Of a stretch of DNA of 64,000 nucleotides, positions 58,484-64,000 are shown piece by piece (the first letter of the stretch is position 1; each line of letters opens with the position of its first letter). The translations under genes were made by a program, and so were the position numbers. The stretch is from Triticum aestivum (lineage: Eukaryota; Streptophyta; Magnoliopsida; Poales; Poaceae). Location of the stretch: NCBI RefSeq assembly GCF_018294505.1, contig NC_057796.1:271839466-271903465 (forward strand). The letters are read 5' to 3'. The notes under the pieces are model-generated. The model did not search any database. It was not told the DNA's origin and worked only from the letters and a program-made list of their open reading frames with translations.

Positions 58484-59496
58484 CGGTGAGCAGAGAAAGG
58501 GAGGAGGGGAGGTGGCGGCTCACAAGGGGCCAGACGAGGAATGGCAGCGGCTCGGGGAGGAGTTGGGGTCGGCGTGACGAGGTGGAGCAGCTCCGGTCGT
58601 GGAGGAGGATGAACATGGGCGGCGAGGTGGTGTCTTGGTGATGCTCCTGCTCGCTGGCGTTGGCGTGGAGGTCGAGGGGCAGCCCCTCAAAGCGTCGGCC
58701 TGCTTAGGGAGGCCGGTGGCCATGGGGTTCACGGTGACGCGGCGTCGAGCGCGATCGGGCGGTTGCGGGGAGAGGGAGCGGCGTGAGGTAGGAGAGAAGG
58801 AGGAGGCTAGGGTGGCCTCGGCTCGCAGTAGAGCAGTGGGGGAGGCGAGGCCATGGGGATCGGGCGCTGGCCTGCCTGCCCTGGTGCTGGGGGTGTTGGG
58901 TGTGTGGCGGCGCTGGGAGGGAGACGAGGGAGACGTGGGGGGAAGTGGGTATCGTGGGATGGGGTTAGGTCACGGTGGGGTTTGTAGGAGGGGAGATGGG
59001 CCGGCCTGGTGGGAGGCCAGCTGGGCTGATAGGCCCAATGAGGGGGGGTTGCATTTGTCTTTTTTTTAATTATCATTCTTATCTTTTTTTATTTTTATTT
59101 TACTTATTTAACAGTTTATAGTTTTACAAAAAGTAAAACCCATTCCTAAATTAGAGTTGTAAATTCAACTATTGTCACAAAAAGTTTGGGACAAAAATAA
59201 AGTGCCTTGTATTCTTTATTAATTAAAAGCATTTAAGTTATTGTTTCAGTCGCAATTTTATTTATTTTAGGGCATTCAAATACTTTTAAAAATATTGGTT
59301 TCTCCACCATTATTACTTAGGACTTATTTGCCACAACTTGTACTTTTTAGTTTTGACTTTGAAAACTTTAAATGTTTACTTTGATTTAAATTTGAATTTG
59401 AACCGGCTTTGACTCGAGTGAGATTAGCAACAGTAATGATGGTGACATGGCAACATTAGCAGGGGATTACTGTAGCTTAATTATGCGGGTGTCACA

Positions 59497-59501
59497 AGTA
59501 C
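59497..59501. repeat. Target-site duplication AGTAC, right
   Basis: Identical to 47517-47521. Confidence 0.94.
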
Positions 59502-60249
59502 CATCAGGCCTAAGCTTCTTCTTGAATACCCATTTGCATCCTATAGGTTTCACCCATAAGGACGATCAGTTATCTCCCAAGTTTCATTCGCCAAGATGGA
59601 ATCCATCTCGCTACGAGCCGCTTCCTTCCAGTAGTCAGCATCTTCAGATGCATAGGCCTCTGAAATAGAACTGGGAGTGTCATCTATGAGATACACAAGA
59701 AAATCATCACCAAAGGACTTTGCAGTCCTCTGTCTCTTGCTCCTAATAGGAACTTCATTGTTCTCCTCCACAGGACTTTCAAAGTGTTCCATCGAAATTG
59801 TAGGTTCGGTAATTGTAACTGGTTCCTAATTCGATGAACTAGGCATCTCCTGATTAGATGAGGTAGCCATATCCTTCATGGGAAAGATATCTTCAAAGAA
59901 AGTCGCGTCATTCGACTCCATGATCGTACCGACATGCATGTCAGGTACCCTAGATTTTACAACCAAGAATCTATAGCCAATGCTATGAAAAGCATATCCC
60001 AGGAAAACACAATCCACAGTCTTTTGTCCAAGCTTCCACTTCTTTGGAATTGGAACATTGACTTTCGCCAAACAACCCCATGTTCGTAGATAAGAGAGTT
60101 TTAACCTTTTCTTCTCCCATTCCTCGTATGGAGTTATCTCTTTGTTCCTTGTGGGAACTCGGTTTAGGACATGACATGCCGTCAATATCGCCTCCCCCAC
60201 CATGCCTTGGAGAGACCCGATGTGTCTAACATGGCGTTAACCAAATCAG
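59502..60249 (-). pseudogene. Copia-2 integrase C-terminus and RT N-terminus
   Basis: Minus-strand 60203-59826 reads GEAILTACHVLNRVP, TWGCLAKVNVPIPKKWKLG and ATFFEDIFPMKDM, then a stop. 59792-59550 reads KRQRTAKSFGDDFLVYLIDD and YWKEAARSEMDSILANETWE. After another break the RT start (CKWVFKK) reaches the gypsy insertion at 59497. It aligns step for step with Copia-1 19880-20590. Frame breaks lie near 60240, 59820 and 59550. Confidence 0.85.
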
Positions 60250-62462
60250 TTAGAGTACATTCTTTCTTTCGGCCACCCCATTTGACTGAGGTGAATAGGG
60301 AGGCATCCTCTCATGGATTATACCATGTTCCGCACAAAAAGCATCAAATTCATTGGAAAAATACTCTCCACCACGGTCGGACCTAAGCCTCTTGATTTTT
60401 CGATCAAGTTGGTTTTCCACTTCAGCTTTATAGATCTTGAAAAAGTTCAAAGCCTCATCCTTAGATTTCAGAAGATACACACGGCAGTATCTAGTGGAGT
60501 CGCCAATTAACGTCATGAAATATTTCTTTCCACCTTTTGTCAAAACACCATTCATTTCACATAGATATGAATGTATGAGCTCTAGTGGTGCAAGATTTCT
60601 CGTTTCTGCAGTTGTGTGAGACTTACGAGGTTGCTTAGCTTGCACACACACTTGACACTTAGATCCCTTGACAGTGGTGAAACTAGGGATTAAGTTCAAC
60701 TTTGCTTGTCGCGACATGCAACCAAAGTTAACATGACAAAGACGTGAATGCCACACATTTGATTCACTATTGTTGCAAATATGATTAACAACTTCATTGC
60801 AAACGTCTGACAAAGATAAACGAAACAGGCCTCCTGACTCATAGCCTTTACCAACAAAGGTTCCATACTTGGATATTACAAATTTATTCAACTCAAAGAC
60901 AAGCTTGTAGTCATCTCTACACAGAAGAGATCCGCTAACAAGATTTTGACTGACGGAGGGGACATAATGCACGTTCTTCAGCCGCATGATCTTCCCCGAA
61001 GTAAACTTTAGATCGACCGTGCCAACACCACGAACAGAAGCACTTGAACCGTTGCCCATCAACACGGTTGAAGTCCCTGCGGTCTGATAAGACGAAAACA
61101 TGGAAATATCACCGCATACATGCACATTAGCACCCGTGTCAATCAACCAATCAGGAGAATGACATACTGAAAGAATAGTGGGAAATATACCATACCCAGC
61201 ATCCTTCATGCCAGTGTCTCCAATGACAACATTAGCGGTCTTGCCGCTTTTCCCAGGATGACGCTTGTCATAGCGATTAGGGCAACTAGGAGCCCAATGA
61301 TCAGGATCCCCACACACATGACAATCACCTTTCTTCTTGTCATTCTTCTTCTTGAAGTTCGTGTGTTGCACAGCCTTGTTCTTCCCATCAAACTTTGCTT
61401 TTCCATCAAACTTGCCCTTGTTCTTAAACTTGTGGGGCTGGAAGTTCTTCTTATGTACCAAATTGGCACTAGATCCTCCCTCAATACCTCGAGCACGTGT
61501 GTCCTTTGCTCTCGCCCTTTCTTCCACATCAAGAGTACCAATGAGATCCGGGACGGAAAACTCTTGTCTCTTATGCTTCAGTAAGGTAGCAAAGTTCCTC
61601 CATGAAGGAGGAAGCTTAGTGATAATACCTCCGGCAACAAACTTGTCCGGTAGCATACAATTGAAGTGCTCAAGTTCTCTAGCAAATGACTGTATCTCAT
61701 GAGCTTGCTCAACCACGGAGCGCTCTTCAGTCATCCTGTAATCATAGAATTGCTCCATGATGTACAGCTCAGTGCCAGCATCCGAGACCCCAAACTTGGC
61801 CTCGAGTACGTCCCACATATCTTTTCCATTATCAATTGACGCATACACATCAACTATGTTCTCACTAAGAACACTCAAGAGAGCAGCCTTAAATAGAGTA
61901 TCCATTTTCTAAAAAGCTTGTGCCTGTTGAGCATCAAGCTCTCCTTCAGGTTTGCCAAGAGTGGCGTCATAGCAACTCATGGTTTGAAACCATAAGACTA
62001 CTCTCACGCGCCACCTCTTATAGTGGATACCCTCAAACATAGGAGGTTTCATGGAAGCAGCAAAACCACTCGGGGTAAATTGCCTATAATAAGGTTTTTG
62101 GATTGTTGAAAATATGAGCAATTTACCAAATGATTTTATTATCAAAAATATTAGAAAAACACGACTAGTATAGCAGTGATAAAACAAGTCATGCGATTTG
62201 ATAAAGAGAAGGTAAACAACATCTTCATATATGAACTGTAACTAAACACATCTAGAGCAGATAGTATAGCAAGTTACATATAACTAAACACATCTAGAGC
62301 ATATAGTTTAGCAAGTTGCATATATGAAACAGAGTCTAACATATCTAGGGCAAACACTAGAACAAGGAACTGTAGCAGGGTCTCTAACAGAAAGAGGAAG
62401 AACACGTACGGGACAGCAGCAGCAGAAGCACTGGACTTGGGGTCGACATCCTCTCCAGCCAA
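60250..62462 (-). pseudogene. Copia-2 gag, protease and integrase core
   Basis: The probable start is an ATG in the 5' LTR at 62462 (MAGEDVDPKSSASAAAVP). A phase-2 intron 62409-62084 would join it to QFTPSGFAASMKPPMFEG. A TAG at 61909-61911 interrupts Gag; the frame then runs to 60250. It includes WDVLEAKFGVSDAGTELYIM, the CCHC knuckle CHVCGDPDHWAPSCPN, protease DWLIDTGANVHVC, pre-integrase VWHSRLCHVNFGCMS, and integrase with KRLRSDRGGEYFSNEF and PYSPQSNGVAERKN. It would build the particle, mature it and integrate cDNA. It is disabled by the stop and the frame break after AERKN. Confidence 0.85.
62084..62409 (-). other. Putative intron across the Copia-2 LTR/internal junction
   Basis: Minus-strand donor CCC|GTACGT at 62410/62409 and acceptor ATTATAG|GCA at 62084/62083, phase 2, 326 nt. 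It spans the LTR end at 62104. As 326 is not divisible by 3, splicing is needed to link the LTR ATG to Gag. The junction falls at the same protein position as in Copia-1, just before the shared GFAAS motif. Confidence 0.6.
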
Positions 62463-63107
62463 GTCGTCGATGAGGTTGTCGACGTCGGGGAAGAAGTCGT
62501 CGGAGTCCGTGATGGAAAAGTCAGTAGTCGCGCGGAGTGCTCCCCAAAAACCTTATCACCCTTCTCCCGTACATGACTCAAAGTGGTGCGGTTTCGGAGG
62601 CCTACTGTCCCGACTCGCGGTGCACGCCACAAGCCGGGATGAGGAAGACAGCAACAGCTCAGTGCTCAGGAACTTCTGGTGCGAGAGGAAGAGGATCTTC
62701 TGGTGCGTCTCTCTGGGAGGAGCGACCTCCCCTTTTATAGGCGCAAGAGAAGGAGGCGAGAGGCTGCGCCGGGAGCTGAAGGGATAACTTTCCAGCTCCC
62801 GAGTGGCCTTTCGTATACCCGTAGTGCGTGGCAAAAATTTAGACATCGGCTCGGCTCATTCCCGCAACCCGCGACGCGGCGGGCGGAGGAGGAGCGCGCG
62901 TGGATGTCCCTCTTGTTCTCATGCTCATACATGTGGGGAAAGAACCTCCCGTATAAAGAGGTCCAACTCCCTCTAAACTAGCAATGTGGGACTAAACTTT
63001 AGTTCCACCTCTTGCCTTGCACAAATGGGTTGCGTGGGCCTTTAGGATTTATTAGGAATTTCTGAAACTGCTATTAGGCTAGGCCCAAAATAGACGAAAT
63101 TCCAGCA
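62104..63107 (-). repeat. Copia-2 5' LTR
   Basis: 1004 bp, partner of 44581-45611. TATA box at 62731-62740 (minus), ATG at 62462, intron donor at 62409. Confidence 0.93.
62731..62740 (-). promoter_or_regulatory. TATA box of Copia-2 5' LTR
   Basis: Minus-strand CTATAAAAGG, about 270 bp upstream of the LTR ATG, as in the Copia-1 3' LTR. Confidence 0.65.
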
Positions 63108-63112
63108 GCTTC
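63108..63112. repeat. Target-site duplication GCTTC of Copia-2, right
   Basis: Identical to 44576-44580. Confidence 0.93.
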
Positions 63113-63158
63113 TACCCGAGCTGCCTCTAAATGGCATAGCCCGCTATTTAAAACGTTG
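63113..63158. mobile_element. Possible hAT-type MITE, right end
   Basis: Ends CTATTTAAAACGTTG, the near complement of the start at 44185. It is the continuation of the element split by Copia-2. Confidence 0.45.
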
Positions 63159-63523
63159 ATAATAACAAGGACAACAGTAATCTCCTTCCCTCACACCCCA
63201 TCGACTGAAGCACATTCAAATGAATATTTACAGCAAAGAGCATCCGTACATGAATAATACATTATTTGAACACAGAAGCTAGGGGACAGGACACCAATAT
63301 CAATATTATGAGTTGATAAGTTCTACAGTATTTTGCTAAGAATCAACCGCAAAAAAAAGAGAGTATTTTGCTAAGAAATCATCTTTTTTTTCTTTATTCT
63401 TCAAGAAAAAGGGTCCAATTGAAACTGGTATGGAGTAGTAGTTCACAAGGGAACACGTCGTGCGATGATTTACGTCCAGAATTTTCGTTCAGACTTTTCA
63501 AAGCTTGTAATGAGAAGACTTGT
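63159..63523. other. Unassigned flank
   Basis: AT-rich sequence with no coding sense or repeat ends that I can support. Confidence 0.5.
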
Positions 63524-63736
63524 TCAAAGGCACTCAGACCATGTGTGCACCCAATTAACTGTGTCCAGAATCTCTAGCGCTTCCACATCTCTTATACAAG
63601 AGCGCAGCCCCGTTCTCCTCCGACCATGGACCATGATCACTCTCTCAGCCGGGCCGGGTATGTTCGCCATGTAGGACAACTCGACTCCATGCCTGGCGCG
63701 GCCGTGGCGTGCATAGAGCATCCTTCCAGGTACATC
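63524..63736 (-). CDS. Possible terminal exon of an unknown gene
   Basis: On the minus strand a pyrimidine-rich acceptor (TTGTTCTTGCTCTCCAG) precedes 70 codons plus a TGA stop, beginning DVPGRMLYARHGRARHG and including LSYMANIPGPAERVIMVHG. I do not recognise a family. The call rests only on the open frame and the acceptor. The remaining exons would lie beyond 64000. It may equally be chance. Confidence 0.2.
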   Translation of the reverse strand, partial: DVPGRMLYARHGRARHGVELSYMANIPGPAERVIMVHGRRRTGLRSCIRDVEALEILDTVNWVHTWSECL

Positions 63737-64000
63737 CTGGAGAGCAAGAACAAGGGAGCAGTACGCGTGGTCTCGCCGGCGAACAACAACACACGGCGTG
63801 GAGATCGATCGTGCCTGCAGCCTGCAGCCTTCCAGGTACTGCACTGTTTTCTCATGTTCCCTTCGCCACGTTAGGCCTGATATGTGGAGTCCACCAGTCA
63901 GATCTGCTATTAGAATCTCTCTGCCCATAAGTCAATGAAAAATGTTTTATCTGTCCTTACATTTCTTCATACTGTTTTGTGAGATTTGTGCACGTGTGTC
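63737..64000. other. Unassigned right edge
   Basis: No feature that I can support. Confidence 0.5.

Larger units (their letters stand above)
47522..59496 (-). mobile_element. Large Ty3/gypsy-type element without coding capacity
   Basis: 11,975 bp with LTRs of 3797 bp (47522-51318) and about 3.8 kb (55542-59496, containing a gap), TG...CA ends and an AGTAC duplication. The initiator-Met primer site beside the right LTR and the purine tract beside the left LTR give minus orientation. The 4.2-kb interior has no frame longer than about 110 codons and no intact domain, so it is a non-autonomous (LARD-like) element. The LTRs differ by only around 1% by eye, so it is the youngest large insertion here. 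Superfamily is inferred from LTR type, primer site and resemblance to known Triticeae gypsy ends. Confidence 0.88.
55542..59496 (-). repeat. 5' LTR of the large gypsy element, with assembly gap
   Basis: It aligns with 47522-51318 throughout, except for the run of N at 58240-58483. The W-box cluster at 57726-57869 has 10 sites (one lost by a C-to-G change). Confidence 0.95.
44581..63107 (-). mobile_element. Copia-2: complete Ty1/copia retrotransposon with a nested gypsy element
   Basis: LTRs at 44581-45611 (3') and 62104-63107 (5'), with minus-strand ends TGCTGGAAT...CAACA and a perfect GCTTC duplication. The interior is 45612-47521 plus 59497-62103. Domains on the minus strand are Gag, CCHC, protease, integrase, RT and RNase H. 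The terminal bases, polypurine run and protein sequence resemble Copia-1, but the LTR bodies differ, so it is a related family. It has a stop in gag, frameshifts in integrase and RT, and a 12-kb insertion in RT. It starts about 1.5 kb downstream of the XDH stop and faces it. Confidence 0.93.

Noticed and set aside
1..64000. CRISPR arrays, bacterial defence systems, operons, ribosome-binding sites
   Set aside because: No regularly spaced repeats and no prokaryotic gene layout; the spliceosomal gene and LTR elements show a plant nuclear genome.

Overview
The window is plant nuclear DNA from a grass, most likely the tribe Triticeae (wheat, Aegilops or barley group). Three things point there: one ordinary multi-exon gene embedded in nested LTR retrotransposons, element ends and primer sites of the kind typical of Triticeae repeats, and Stowaway-like MITEs. 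No bacterial-type genes, operons, CRISPR arrays, rRNA or tRNA genes were seen. Family names such as Sabrina/Fatima are from memory and tentative; superfamily calls rest on domains visible in the sequence.

Layout. (1) 1-23497 is a nest of retrotransposons. The oldest is a decayed Ty3/gypsy element on the + strand (1-1581, 11097-11946 and from 23498). It was split by a complete Athila-lineage element on the - strand (1582-11096, duplication GCTCT) and by a Ty1/copia element, Copia-1, on the + strand (11947-23492, duplication GATCC). Copia-1's own 5' LTR holds a deletion derivative of a large gypsy element (12018-17110, duplication TCAAG), and its pol holds a small MITE (19110-19201). (2) 23979-43073 is a xanthine dehydrogenase gene (XDH) on the + strand. 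I can follow 14 exons with canonical GT-AG borders; they sum to 4110 nt, or 1369 codons plus stop, with no frame break. Its introns hold LINE fragments, a nearly full-length RTE LINE, MITEs and a 122-bp solo LTR. (3) 44581-63107 is a second copia element, Copia-2, on the - strand (duplication GCTTC). A 12-kb gypsy element with 3.8-kb LTRs sits in its reverse transcriptase (47522-59496, duplication AGTAC). (4) 63108-64000 is flank, with one possible terminal exon on the - strand.

How the parts work. XDH is a purine-catabolism enzyme and the only host gene that can be called with confidence. All transposon genes are broken or incomplete. The most notable signal is shared by Copia-1 and Copia-2, which are related but distinct families. 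In both, the probable Gag start codon lies inside the LTR, and a phase-2 GT-AG intron spanning the LTR/internal junction would join it to the rest of Gag at the same protein position. Other notable points are an Athila-type element that lacks RT, RNase H and integrase but has an LTR-like segment ahead of its third ORF; a dense cluster of W-box motifs in the LTRs of the large gypsy element; a 5' LTR of Copia-1 that has lost its TATA box; and an assembly gap (58240-58483) that is about 160 bases too long judged by the sister LTR.
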